A stretch of DNA of 64,000 nt from Leptolinea sp. HRD-7 (GTDB lineage Bacteria; Chloroflexota; Anaerolineae; Anaerolineales; Anaerolineaceae), in NCBI GenBank assembly GCA_024363285.1, contig AP024711.1, positions 124,001 to 188,000 on the forward strand, read 5' to 3'. Shown one piece after another: positions 9,311-17,097 of this stretch. The translations under genes and the position numbers were made by a program. The stretch's first letter is position 1. Each line of letters opens with the position of its first letter. The notes under the pieces are model-generated. The model saw only the letters and a list, made by a program, of their open reading frames with translations, did no database searches and was not told where the DNA came from.

Positions 9311-10420
9311 TTATCCTTTGACAGAACCTGCCATCAAACCGCGCACAAAGTAACGCTGGAGAGCAAAAAAGATGGTCAGAGGCAGGATCATGCTGATGAA
9401 CGCACCGGAGGTGAGCAGATGCCAGTCGGCGCCTTTCTCACCCACCATGGCCGCCAGCGCCACAGTGACCACGCGGTTTTTGTCACCCAAAAAGACCAGC
9501 GCCACCAGGTAGTCGTTCCATACCCACAGGAACTGGAAGATGGCAAAAGAGGCCAACGCAGGAACAGACAACGGGAAGATCAACTGGGTAAAGATGGTGA
9601 AATTCGACGCGCCGTCAATGAAGGCGGATTCGAGGATGTCACGCGGGATGGTGGAAATATAGTTGAACAAAAGATAGATGGCCAACGGCAATCCAAAGCC
9701 GGTATGCGCCAGCCACATGGCCATGTAGGTGCCATTCAAACCCAGCACGGTGTAATCTTGCAGAATAGGCACAAGAGCCAACTGCAACGGTACCACAAGC
9801 AAAGCCACCACAATGGTGAAGAAGAACTTGCGGCCCGGGAAGTTGATCCACGCGAAACCGTAAGCGGCAAACGCGGCGATCAAAATGGGAATAATAGTGG
9901 AGGGCACGGTCACGGCAATGGAATTCAGGAAGGCCACGCTGAAATTGCTGCCCTTACGCACAATGGTGTTACCTTCGGCGTCCTGGTAGCTGATATCCTG
10001 GCCGGTCAGAACATTCTTATAGTTGTCCAGTGTCAGATTAGCACCGAACCATTCCCATCTTTCCTGTTGAACTTTCAGCAAACGGGTACGTTTGTTCCCG
10101 TACCAGGTTATCTTGCGCCCGTCGGGCATAGTCACACCTTGACGCCATTCGGCGAAGGTATGGGTGACGCCGTCAATCGTGATAGGTCCATCGACATCCA
10201 CGCTGCTATCCAGTTTTATCTCGCCGGTTTCCTCAAAAGCCATGTGAGGAAGAACAGTCCACCAACCGGTGGTGAAAATATCTCGGCTGTCGCGGAAGGA
10301 TGTGACCAGAACACCAATGGTCGGGATTGTCCACAGGAGACAGATCAATATCAAGACCCCATTGACAATAATGTTGGAGGTACGAAGCTGGGCGGATTTA
10401 CTTGCGGATCTGGCAGCCAT
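9311..10420 (-). CDS. aglG: Alpha-glucoside ABC transporter permease, MalG/AglG type
   Basis: A 369-residue CUT1 permease. The first membrane segment (about 18-40) is followed by a ~100-residue extracytoplasmic insert (about 45-150) before the five C-terminal membrane segments. That insert is longer than in MalG and typical of AglG-type alpha-glucoside permeases. The EAA loop that docks to the ATPase reads E-S-A-F-I-D-G-A-S-N. Its ATG overlaps the stop of the upstream permease by one base. No ATPase is encoded in the operon, so a shared MsmK-type ATPase elsewhere is expected. Confidence 0.88.
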   Translation of the reverse strand: MAARSASKSAQLRTSNIIVNGVLILICLLWTIPTIGVLVTSFRDSRDIFTTGWWTVLPHMAFEETGEIKLDSSVDVDGPITIDGVTHTFAEWRQGVTMPDGRKITWYGNKRTRLLKVQQERWEWFGANLTLDNYKNVLTGQDISYQDAEGNTIVRKGSNFSVAFLNSIAVTVPSTIIPILIAAFAAYGFAWINFPGRKFFFTIVVALLVVPLQLALVPILQDYTVLGLNGTYMAMWLAHTGFGLPLAIYLLFNYISTIPRDILESAFIDGASNFTIFTQLIFPLSVPALASFAIFQFLWVWNDYLVALVFLGDKNRVVTVALAAMVGEKGADWHLLTSGAFISMILPLTIFFALQRYFVRGLMAGSVKG

Positions 10421-11541
10421 CAGAACGCCTTCCTTTCGCGGAATTGCCGCAGGTTGTAAACCATCACTGGAATGACGGCTATCAACAGGACAATAGCAAT
10501 GGCAGAAGCCCGTCCCGGACTGTTATACGTGAACCGTTCAATATAGAACTCATTGGCGATCACGTTGGTGCCATTGTTACCGCCGGTCATCACGCGTACG
10601 ATATCGAATAGTTTCAGGCTGAAGATCAAGATTGTGGTGGAAACCGTTATGATCGTGCCTTGAATATAAGGAATGGTGATCTTGAAGAAAGCCTGAACCT
10701 CGGAAGCACCGTCTACCCGTGCCGCCTCCAGCAGTTCAGATGGAATGCCCTTTATGGCGGAGGAAAGCAACACCATCGCGTAGCCGGTCTGCATCCATAC
10801 CATGATGATGATCAGCAGGAAATTGTTCCAGGGTGGGTTAAGCAGCCAGGCTTGAGCCTGTCCACCAAGGGCAACAACGATGGCATTCAACAGACCGATC
10901 TCCTGAATGCCCACGCCTTCCCCTTTATAGGCATACACAAACTTCCAGATGACGCCGGAACCAACGAATGAGATCGCCATCGGCAGGAAGATAATCGATT
11001 TATACAGAGACTCATATTTTGACCGATCTGCCAGTACGGCGATCAGCAGGCCAAGTATCACGCACACACTTGTGCCTACGACCATCCATAACAGGTTGTT
11101 GCGGAAAGCTTCGAGCATGATGCGGTCGGTAAAGGCGTACTTATAGTTTTCCAACCCGATGAATTTTGTGCTGGTCTCATCTAAAAACGACAGGTAAAGG
11201 GTGCGGATCACTGGCAGTGCCAGGAACCAGCCGAGCAGGGCAAGGCCGGGGCCAACAAACACATACGGCTGAATGCGGTGCACCCAACTACCCGGCAGCT
11301 TTTCCACCAGCCAGTTGGTGACATAAAACAGCAGGGCCACGCCTCCAACACCCCAGATGATGGCAACCGTAGCGATCACCAGTTTGGGCGCGTCTGAATC
11401 GCGCAGGAAGATGTACCCCTGCCAGAGAATGACGAATGTCAAAATAGGGACGATCAGGGATACCAGAATTCGCCCAATATTCGCGCCAAGCCAGGTCAGT
11501 GGCCCGGCTTTATCAGATGGTGCCAGGTTGGAAGTTTTCAT
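10420..11541 (-). CDS. aglF: Alpha-glucoside ABC transporter permease, MalF/AglF type
   Basis: A 373-residue CUT1 permease with two N-terminal membrane segments, a short loop, and the core permease domain with EAA loop E-A-A-R-V-D-G-A-S-E. The late F-D-I-V-R-V-M-T-G-G-N-N-G-T-N-V-I segment is characteristic of AglF-like proteins. It is separated from the binding-protein gene by a 205-base gap carrying a strong hairpin and is translationally coupled to the next permease. Sucrose, maltose and trehalose are plausible substrates; the linked amylosucrase favours sucrose. Confidence 0.88.
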   Translation of the reverse strand: MKTSNLAPSDKAGPLTWLGANIGRILVSLIVPILTFVILWQGYIFLRDSDAPKLVIATVAIIWGVGGVALLFYVTNWLVEKLPGSWVHRIQPYVFVGPGLALLGWFLALPVIRTLYLSFLDETSTKFIGLENYKYAFTDRIMLEAFRNNLLWMVVGTSVCVILGLLIAVLADRSKYESLYKSIIFLPMAISFVGSGVIWKFVYAYKGEGVGIQEIGLLNAIVVALGGQAQAWLLNPPWNNFLLIIIMVWMQTGYAMVLLSSAIKGIPSELLEAARVDGASEVQAFFKITIPYIQGTIITVSTTILIFSLKLFDIVRVMTGGNNGTNVIANEFYIERFTYNSPGRASAIAIVLLIAVIPVMVYNLRQFRERKAF

Positions 11542-11684
11542 GCCTGCCTCCTGTTATTTTCGGAATTACAGTAGGGAGAATGGGTCGTGTATTTCAAAAA
11601 AAAAGGATGAGTTCAGTATAGCAAAAGTGAAAAAACGCGACCGACCAGCATCAGGGGCATAACGTAGATAAATCAGGGGGATTT

Positions 11685-11716
11685 CGGGGACAGGGAAAAA
11701 TCCTTCCCTGTCCCCG
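11685..11716 (-). promoter_or_regulatory. Intercistronic hairpin between binding protein and permease genes
   Basis: A perfect 13-base-pair stem (CGGGGACAGGGAA against its complement) with a six-base loop, about 30 bases past the binding-protein stop. No T run follows, so it is more likely an mRNA-stabilising or partial-termination element that keeps binding-protein levels above permease levels, as known for malE-malF. Confidence 0.65.
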
Positions 11717-11746
11717 AGGAAACGGTCTACTTCAAACGCTCAAAGA

Positions 11747-13075
11747 TTATTTCGGCCAGGAGGCGTCAATATCCTTGAGGGCGGTATCCAGATCAATGGA
11801 GCCGCTGACGTAGGAGGTCATTTCTTTCCAGAAGGAACCGGCACCTACAGCACCCGGCATCAGGTCTGAACCATCGAAGCGCACGGAGGTGGCTTCCTGG
11901 ATCATCTTGGCGATGCCGCGGTCAACATCATTGGTGTACCATTCGAGTTTGGAATCTTTGTGCGGGGAGATGGCGCCGCCAGCTTTGACCCAACCCTCAA
12001 CGGAAGCACCGGTGGAGAAGTATTCCATGACGGCGCGAACTTCGGGGCGGTCGTTGAACATGGCATAGATGTCACCGGCTACGAGGACGGGTTTGCCATA
12101 TTTGGCATCGATACCGGGCAGATAGAAGAAGTCATAATCCACACCGGCTTTGGCATTTTCGGGGAAGAAGGTGGTGATGAAGTTACCCTGTTTGTGGAGC
12201 CAGCACTTCGGAGGATTCTCGAACATGGGTTTGGGGGCATCACCGAAGGCGGTAGTGGCGATGGCTTTGCGGCCGCCGTACACATTACCTTCACCGAACC
12301 ACAGATCAGAGACTTTCTGAACGGCGTTCTTGACTTCGGGGGAGCTGAATTTCAATTCGCCGGCAACCCACTTGTCATAGTTTTCAAGTGAGGTGGTGCG
12401 CAGCATGAATTCTTCGACCCAGTCGGTCATCGGCCAACCGGTGGCAGCGCCGGATTCAATACCAACGCACCAGGGGGTGTCACCGTCTTTTTTGATCTGT
12501 TCAGTCAAAGCCATCAGTTCGTCCCAGGTGGTGGGGACTTTGTAACCGGCTTCATCAAACGCTTTCTTGGGATACCAGACAGCGGATTTGCCATTCACAC
12601 GGCCCCAGACACCGGCCAGGATTTTGCCCTTGGGTCCGTCCATGGTGCCCATGTCGATCCAGGACTGGATGTAATTGGCCTGGAGTTTCTTCATGTCCAT
12701 GAAGGTATTCAGGTCAACAACTTTACCTTTTTTAACAAAGGTGGCCAGCAAACCGGGCTGCGGGAAGTCTACGATATCGGGGGGATTGTTGCCTTCAATG
12801 GCAATACCGATGGAAGCTTCGAATTCTTTGGAGCCGGAGTACTGGATATCGATACCGGTCTTGGATTCGAAATCCTTCATAGAGTCGTCGAATTTGACGG
12901 CATCATTGTCGGTGAAAGGACCAGCCATGGTTACGACTTTGCCCTTGAATTTACCGGCGAAAGCATCATCCAGAGCGGAGGTTCCGCCAGCCTGGGCGCC
13001 AACGACCGGGGCGATAACACCCAGTACCATGGCGGCAACAAGAATACTTCTTAAAACCAATGCAATGCGCTTCAT
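11747..13075 (-). CDS. aglE: Alpha-glucoside ABC transporter substrate-binding protein
   Basis: A 442-residue CUT1 binding protein. An N-terminal signal peptide (basic start, hydrophobic core, V-V-G-A-Q-A near residue 28) lacks a lipobox cysteine, unlike the two CUT2 binding proteins in this window. The D-I-V-D-F-P-Q-P-G and Y-P-K-K-A-F-D-E-A-G-Y-K-V-P-T-T-W-D-E segments are typical of SBP_bac_1 and AglE-like proteins. It is the first transport gene after the LacI regulator and is followed by an intercistronic hairpin. Substrate is inferred from the permeases and amylosucrase. Confidence 0.88.
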   Translation of the reverse strand: MKRIALVLRSILVAAMVLGVIAPVVGAQAGGTSALDDAFAGKFKGKVVTMAGPFTDNDAVKFDDSMKDFESKTGIDIQYSGSKEFEASIGIAIEGNNPPDIVDFPQPGLLATFVKKGKVVDLNTFMDMKKLQANYIQSWIDMGTMDGPKGKILAGVWGRVNGKSAVWYPKKAFDEAGYKVPTTWDELMALTEQIKKDGDTPWCVGIESGAATGWPMTDWVEEFMLRTTSLENYDKWVAGELKFSSPEVKNAVQKVSDLWFGEGNVYGGRKAIATTAFGDAPKPMFENPPKCWLHKQGNFITTFFPENAKAGVDYDFFYLPGIDAKYGKPVLVAGDIYAMFNDRPEVRAVMEYFSTGASVEGWVKAGGAISPHKDSKLEWYTNDVDRGIAKMIQEATSVRFDGSDLMPGAVGAGSFWKEMTSYVSGSIDLDTALKDIDASWPK

Positions 13076-13165
13076 GCTTTTCTCCTTATGGGTTGTTTTG
13101 CGTACTACAAACTCTCAAATCGGTACTGCAGGTTAAAGGAAAACCCGACGATCAACCACCTCCTC

Positions 13166-14170
13166 TCATACGGTTCCCCGTTCAATAATCTCTAACGGTA
13201 ATTTAGACATCTGCACAGTACGCCCGGGATTGGCGAGACGCGAAAGCAGCATCTCGACGGCAATCTCGCCAGATTCATCCAGGTGCTGCCGGATGGTCGT
13301 AAGGTTGAAGTATTCTGCCATATCCAGATCGTCGAATCCCATTACGGCAATATCATCCGGAATTTTCAGATCAAGCTGCCGGGCTGCCTGAATAATCGAT
13401 ATAGCCTGAAGGTCAGTGGCGGCAAAAATGGCCAGCGGCAGTTCCTGATTTTGCAGAAATACCATTGCTCGTTCTCGAGTCTTGTTAATATCATACGGCG
13501 CAATCAGTATTTGGGTATCAGGCAATTTTCCGCCCAGATGAAGCAATTCTTTACGGAAGCCATTCAGACGTAATGAAATAGGGTGAATACCGTACTCGGC
13601 TGTGGATGTGTCACCCACAAAGGCGAACCGCCGGTAGCCTTTTTTGTAGAAATAGTCCGCTGCCTGTTTGCCCCCGTCTTCGTTGTCAATTTCAACACTG
13701 CTTAACAGCGAGTGGGGATATTCCACCAGAACAGTTTCCAGGTGATGATCTAACAGGCGCTGCACATAGTGATCATCCAACTCAAGCGAAAGGATGATCA
13801 GCCCATCGAGGTTCCCGGTCAGGGGCAGCGTATCAAGGTAGTTGCTGAGGTGCTTGCTGTTGGTGACGGTGTAGATCACCAGCTCATAGGGGGTAGGCCC
13901 CAGGGCGGCGGCCACACCACGCAGGCGCTGAACAAAGGAAGGCGCGGTGAAAAACGGCGTGATCACCCCGATACGCCGCTGGGTGCGAATAGCCCGTGCG
14001 CGCGCGTCAGCCTTGGGGATAAAGCCGAGGGAATCGATGGCTTCAAGCACGGCGGTGCGGGTTTCGGGTTTGACTTTTCCCAGGTTATTGATTACGCGTG
14101 AGACCGTCGCTATACTGACATTAGCGGTCGCGGCAACATCGTAAATGGTGGGGGTGGTCGTCTTTGACAA
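13166..14170 (-). CDS. LacI-family regulator of the alpha-glucoside operon
   Basis: A 334-residue regulator: LacI helix-turn-helix (residues 8-55, T-I-Y-D-V-A-A-T-A-N-V-S-I-A-T-V-S-R) with hinge, then a periplasmic-binding-like sugar sensor domain. The start is TTG, preceded by GAAGGA at suitable spacing. It is the first gene of the operon with the importer and amylosucrase, so it probably represses its own operon until the sugar is present. A promoter and a 14-base palindrome lie just upstream. Confidence 0.92.
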   Translation of the reverse strand: MSKTTTPTIYDVAATANVSIATVSRVINNLGKVKPETRTAVLEAIDSLGFIPKADARARAIRTQRRIGVITPFFTAPSFVQRLRGVAAALGPTPYELVIYTVTNSKHLSNYLDTLPLTGNLDGLIILSLELDDHYVQRLLDHHLETVLVEYPHSLLSSVEIDNEDGGKQAADYFYKKGYRRFAFVGDTSTAEYGIHPISLRLNGFRKELLHLGGKLPDTQILIAPYDINKTRERAMVFLQNQELPLAIFAATDLQAISIIQAARQLDLKIPDDIAVMGFDDLDMAEYFNLTTIRQHLDESGEIAVEMLLSRLANPGRTVQMSKLPLEIIERGTV

Positions 14171-14205
14171 TAGTATCCTTCAGGGAGCATCTGAATATAC
14201 TTTTA

Positions 14206-14219
14206 TGTAAGGACTTACA
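14206..14219. promoter_or_regulatory. Palindromic operator upstream of the LacI-family gene
   Basis: TGTAAG-GA-CTTACA is a perfect palindrome located just after the -10 of the operon promoter, over the expected transcription start. That is the usual place for an autorepression site. Binding by the LacI protein is inferred. Confidence 0.5.
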
Positions 14220-14224
14220 GAAAT

Positions 14225-14253
14225 ATAGTACAAAATTTGCAGGGTTGAGTCAA
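14225..14253 (-). promoter_or_regulatory. Promoter of the alpha-glucoside operon
   Basis: On the minus strand TTGACT and TACTAT are separated by 17 bases, about 55 bases upstream of the TTG start of the LacI-family gene. Good consensus match. Confidence 0.6.
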
Positions 14254-14354
14254 TAGGCAATTTGAGGGAAAGCCAAATTTTAAGATAAGCACGCAAGAAA
14301 GAGTGACCGGACTCTCTTAGGACAAACCACCATACAACCAGTAATGTAGGATAT

Positions 14355-14420
14355 GGTGAACGCACATTCATGGGTTACGTCCATTGGAATTATCCAATGG
14401 ATTCCAGGAGCGCGTTCACC
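14355..14420. repeat. 66-base inverted repeat with nested hairpin
   Basis: The ends GGTGAACGC and GCGTTCACC are perfect complements, and a second stem (CCATTGG/CCAATGG) sits inside, giving a compact cruciform-like element. It resembles a short relative of the composite palindromic repeats that follow it. The stretch between the promoter (14253) and this element shows nothing else. Confidence 0.6.
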
Positions 14421-14439
14421 GCATCAAAGCCGAACCTTC

Positions 14440-14785
14440 TCATATCGGGCGCGAAAAAGTCACCTTCCCCATTAGGGGGAAGGCCGGGATGAGGGTGAGG
14501 TCTGCCGGGTGCGTATTAACTCGACGCGCTTGTCGCCCGGCAGGCCGTGGTGCGTTGAATGCGGTGACATGACGGTTCAGTAACCGCCCCGCGGATAATG
14601 TCAGCGAATGGGCATTCAACGACACCCTACGTTTTCAAGGCTGCGCAGTCACATAACTCACGCGAAAAAGTCACCTTCCACCTGAGGGGGAGGGCCGGGA
14701 TGAGGGTGACGTCTGCCGGGTGCGTATCTATGGATGTGATGCCTCTCCGGCACATCGTGGCGCGTTGCCCGCCCAACCAGCCTAA
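14440..14785. repeat. Two composite palindromic repeat units
   Basis: Two diverged units carry the CACCTTCC...GAGGGGGA...GCCGGGATGAGGGTGA block. The first also has the GGTGCGTTGAATGC to GCATTCAACGACACC inverted repeat; the second ends in a degraded GGCGCGTTGCCCGC segment. The array lies directly downstream of the PTS operon and contains no supported gene. Confidence 0.75.
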
Positions 14786-14791
14786 CGTCGA

Positions 14792-16117
14792 TTATTTAAA
14801 TAACCCCGAAATGAACGCCAGAATAGAACCTACCACCCCGAAATCGGTGTCTCCGAAACAACTGTTGAAAATGCCAATGGCGCTGATCGCGCGCAGTGAC
14901 GTTCCGGCGAGCAGCGTAAAAAGCAACCCGGTCAAGAATCCTCCCAGCACAGCTCCCTTCCACCCACCGGTGGCATTCCCAAAAACCCCGGATGTGCCGC
15001 CCACAAAGAAATGGATGATCATCGAAGGAAGAATGACTCCCCCCAGCGTACCCATCAACGCGCCGGGCGGCAGGAACGCGATCTGCAGCCCCATGGCCGC
15101 CAGCCCGCCAACTATAGACGAAAGGTAACCCACTAGAACCGCGTTTTGCCCGTACGGAAAAACCACCGGACAATCCAACGCCGGGATGGCATCAGGCACG
15201 ATCTTTTCAGCAAAACCGCGGAACGCCGGCACAATATCCGCCAGGATCATGCGTACCCCCAGCAAGATGACGCCCACACCTGCGCCAAACGTCAACCCCT
15301 GTATCAGGCAGTTCAGCCACCACGAATCACTGCTTAAAAAGCTGCGGCCGGCCTCTTCCGCGCCCTCCACCCGAACCGCCGCCAAACCGGCTACCAGATA
15401 AATGATCATCATGATCACGCCCATGGCGATCAGGGGCTCTTTCATGAAACCGAACCATCCGGGAAAATGTATATTTTCCGTGGAATCCTTCGGGTCACCC
15501 ACCTTTTCACCCAGCCAGCCGGCCAGCACATAATTGGTAGTACCAAAGTGACCCATCACAAAATCATTTTTACCGGTAATTTTCTCCATAAATGGAGCCG
15601 AAAGCCAGGGGAAAAACACCATCATAAACCCCACGATCAACGCGCTGACGGCGATCAGCGCGAAAGATGGCCCGTTTTTAAAAATTGTCAACCCGAGTAT
15701 TCCGGTAACCATTGTGGACGCGAACAATGTGTGGTGACCGGTGAGAAACACGTACTTCATGGGGGTGAAACGTGCCAGCAACAGGTTGACCAGGAACGCG
15801 AAGAAAAAGACCAGTGAGATCTGCGTTCCATACAGTTCCTGCGCTCTGGCCGTGAAAACTTCATTCACCGGCAGCGTACCCTGCAGGCCAAACCCTTCCT
15901 GCATCAAAATCCCCAGCGGTGTAATGGCATCGATAACTATTTTCGCGCCGCCGCTTAGAATTAAAAAACCCATAATGGTCTTGACCGTCCCCGTGACAAC
16001 CGCGTCAATCGGTCTTTTTAACGAAATCAAACCGGTCATAGCGATCAGGCCAACCAGAATTGCCGGTTTGCTCATGATCTGGACCAGAACATCCAGCACG
16101 GCATTCAGAATGTTCAT
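14792..16117 (-). CDS. ulaA: PTS ascorbate-family IIC component (UlaA/SgaT type)
   Basis: A 441-residue integral membrane transporter with about ten hydrophobic segments. G-H-H-T-L-F-A-S-T-M, C-P-V-V-F-P-Y-G-Q-N-A-V-L-V-G-Y and G-I-F-N-S-C-F-G-D-T-D are typical of the UlaA/SgaT superfamily, which moves and phosphorylates L-ascorbate or other sugars. It is the last gene of the PTS operon, 18 bases after IIB. No ascorbate catabolic genes are nearby, so the substrate is open and should not be taken as ascorbate from the family name. Confidence 0.9.
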   Translation of the reverse strand: MNILNAVLDVLVQIMSKPAILVGLIAMTGLISLKRPIDAVVTGTVKTIMGFLILSGGAKIVIDAITPLGILMQEGFGLQGTLPVNEVFTARAQELYGTQISLVFFFAFLVNLLLARFTPMKYVFLTGHHTLFASTMVTGILGLTIFKNGPSFALIAVSALIVGFMMVFFPWLSAPFMEKITGKNDFVMGHFGTTNYVLAGWLGEKVGDPKDSTENIHFPGWFGFMKEPLIAMGVIMMIIYLVAGLAAVRVEGAEEAGRSFLSSDSWWLNCLIQGLTFGAGVGVILLGVRMILADIVPAFRGFAEKIVPDAIPALDCPVVFPYGQNAVLVGYLSSIVGGLAAMGLQIAFLPPGALMGTLGGVILPSMIIHFFVGGTSGVFGNATGGWKGAVLGGFLTGLLFTLLAGTSLRAISAIGIFNSCFGDTDFGVVGSILAFISGLFK

Positions 16118-16135
16118 GGGACGATCCTTTGTAAA

Positions 16136-16441
16136 TTAATTCTTTTGCCGGGAAACCAGTTCCATAAAGACTGGAACCAACACGCCTTCGATCTCTTTCT
16201 CGTCAAACAGGTTATGCACTTCCACCACCGGGGCGCTTTGTGATTCTCGCAGGCGTGGGCCAAATTCAGTGGAAGTGACAAAAAGGTCAGGCCCCATCGA
16301 TTTCGCTGTACTGATATCGCCCACTTCTACCAGAAATTCTCGCTCGTCAACGCCGCTGCGTTTCAGCACCCTTTCAACACCCATTTTTACCAGTAATCCA
16401 CTTCCCAAACCCATACCACAGATGGCAGCAATCTTGATCAC
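16136..16441 (-). CDS. PTS IIB component (lactose/ascorbate type)
   Basis: A 101-residue cytoplasmic phosphocarrier. The phosphorylated cysteine is C9 in A-I-C-G-M-G-L-G-S-G, the standard IIB loop of the ascorbate/galactitol group. It passes phosphate from IIA to the sugar bound by IIC. The start is GTG with an AAGGAG ribosome site nine bases upstream. IIC follows directly; upstream is a gap of 187 bases that encodes a 30-residue membrane peptide. Confidence 0.9.
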   Translation of the reverse strand: MIKIAAICGMGLGSGLLVKMGVERVLKRSGVDEREFLVEVGDISTAKSMGPDLFVTSTEFGPRLRESQSAPVVEVHNLFDEKEIEGVLVPVFMELVSRQKN

Positions 16442-16476
16442 GAATTTTGGCTCCTTTCTGTTAAGAAATCGTATCG

Positions 16477-16569
16477 CTACTTAGCCATAATACCCAGAAT
16501 TACGGCGAACACGGCCAGCGCCAGTGCTATCCAACCGTTTCGTTCACGGCGCAACCTGTCATCCATCAT
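16477..16569 (-). CDS. 30-residue single-pass membrane microprotein in the PTS operon
   Basis: A short open frame lies between the IIA and IIB genes, in the same direction. The peptide begins M-M-D-D-R-L-R-R-E-R-N-G-W, runs into a hydrophobic helix of about 15 residues (I-A-L-A-L-A-V-F-A-V-I-L-G-I-M), and ends A-K. An AAGGAG ribosome site lies nine bases before the first ATG, as good as that of any neighbour. The charged N-terminus should stay in the cytoplasm. I know no family for it. It could regulate or stabilise IIC, or be a leader peptide for IIB. The coding claim rests on frame, ribosome site and composition. Confidence 0.6.
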   Translation of the reverse strand: MMDDRLRRERNGWIALALAVFAVILGIMAK

Positions 16570-16628
16570 GCGCGAATACTCCTTCCGGGTTTGTTTTTGA
16601 CATTATTATTATAGGATATTACACAATT

Positions 16629-17087
16629 CTAACCACCTAATGGAATGGAATAAAACACATCAAGTAATTCGCCCGGTGTCTGACAGGCTTTCAATCTGTC
16701 AATATTGCGTGAGTCGCTCAATACGGCAGCCAGCTCGGCCAGTCCCTGAATATGTTGACGGTCGTCAATGGCAGCCAGCGCCACAACCAGCCAGACCGGG
16801 TCATTTTCAACATTTCCAAAATCCACGGGAGTGGTCAATTTAATAACCGACATACTGGCTTTTACTACTCCGTCTTCCGGGCGGGCATGCGGCAGCGCGA
16901 TCCCGGGGGCTACCACGATGTAAGGCCCAAATTCAATTGCCACCCGGATCATGGCATCGGAGAACTTTTCTTCCGTGGCACCATCTAAATAGAAGAGCCG
17001 TCCGCAATAATGTACGGCTTCCTGCCAGTTGTTCACCCGCACGTCCACTGCGACCAGCGGGGGACGAAGCATTTCTCTCAGGTTCAT
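16629..17087 (-). CDS. PTS IIA component (mannitol/fructose type)
   Basis: A 152-residue PTS_EIIA_2 domain protein that accepts phosphate from HPr. The active histidine is H67 in P-G-I-A-L-P-H-A-R-P-E-D-G. It starts 11 bases past the stop of the regulator gene. It is clearly homologous to the C-terminal domain of that regulator (both share G-P-Y-x-V-V-x-P-G-I-A-x-x-H-A and W-x-x-A-V), so one was probably copied from the other. Confidence 0.92.
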   Translation of the reverse strand: MNLREMLRPPLVAVDVRVNNWQEAVHYCGRLFYLDGATEEKFSDAMIRVAIEFGPYIVVAPGIALPHARPEDGVVKASMSVIKLTTPVDFGNVENDPVWLVVALAAIDDRQHIQGLAELAAVLSDSRNIDRLKACQTPGELLDVFYSIPLGG

Positions 17088-17097
17088 AAATGCGTCA

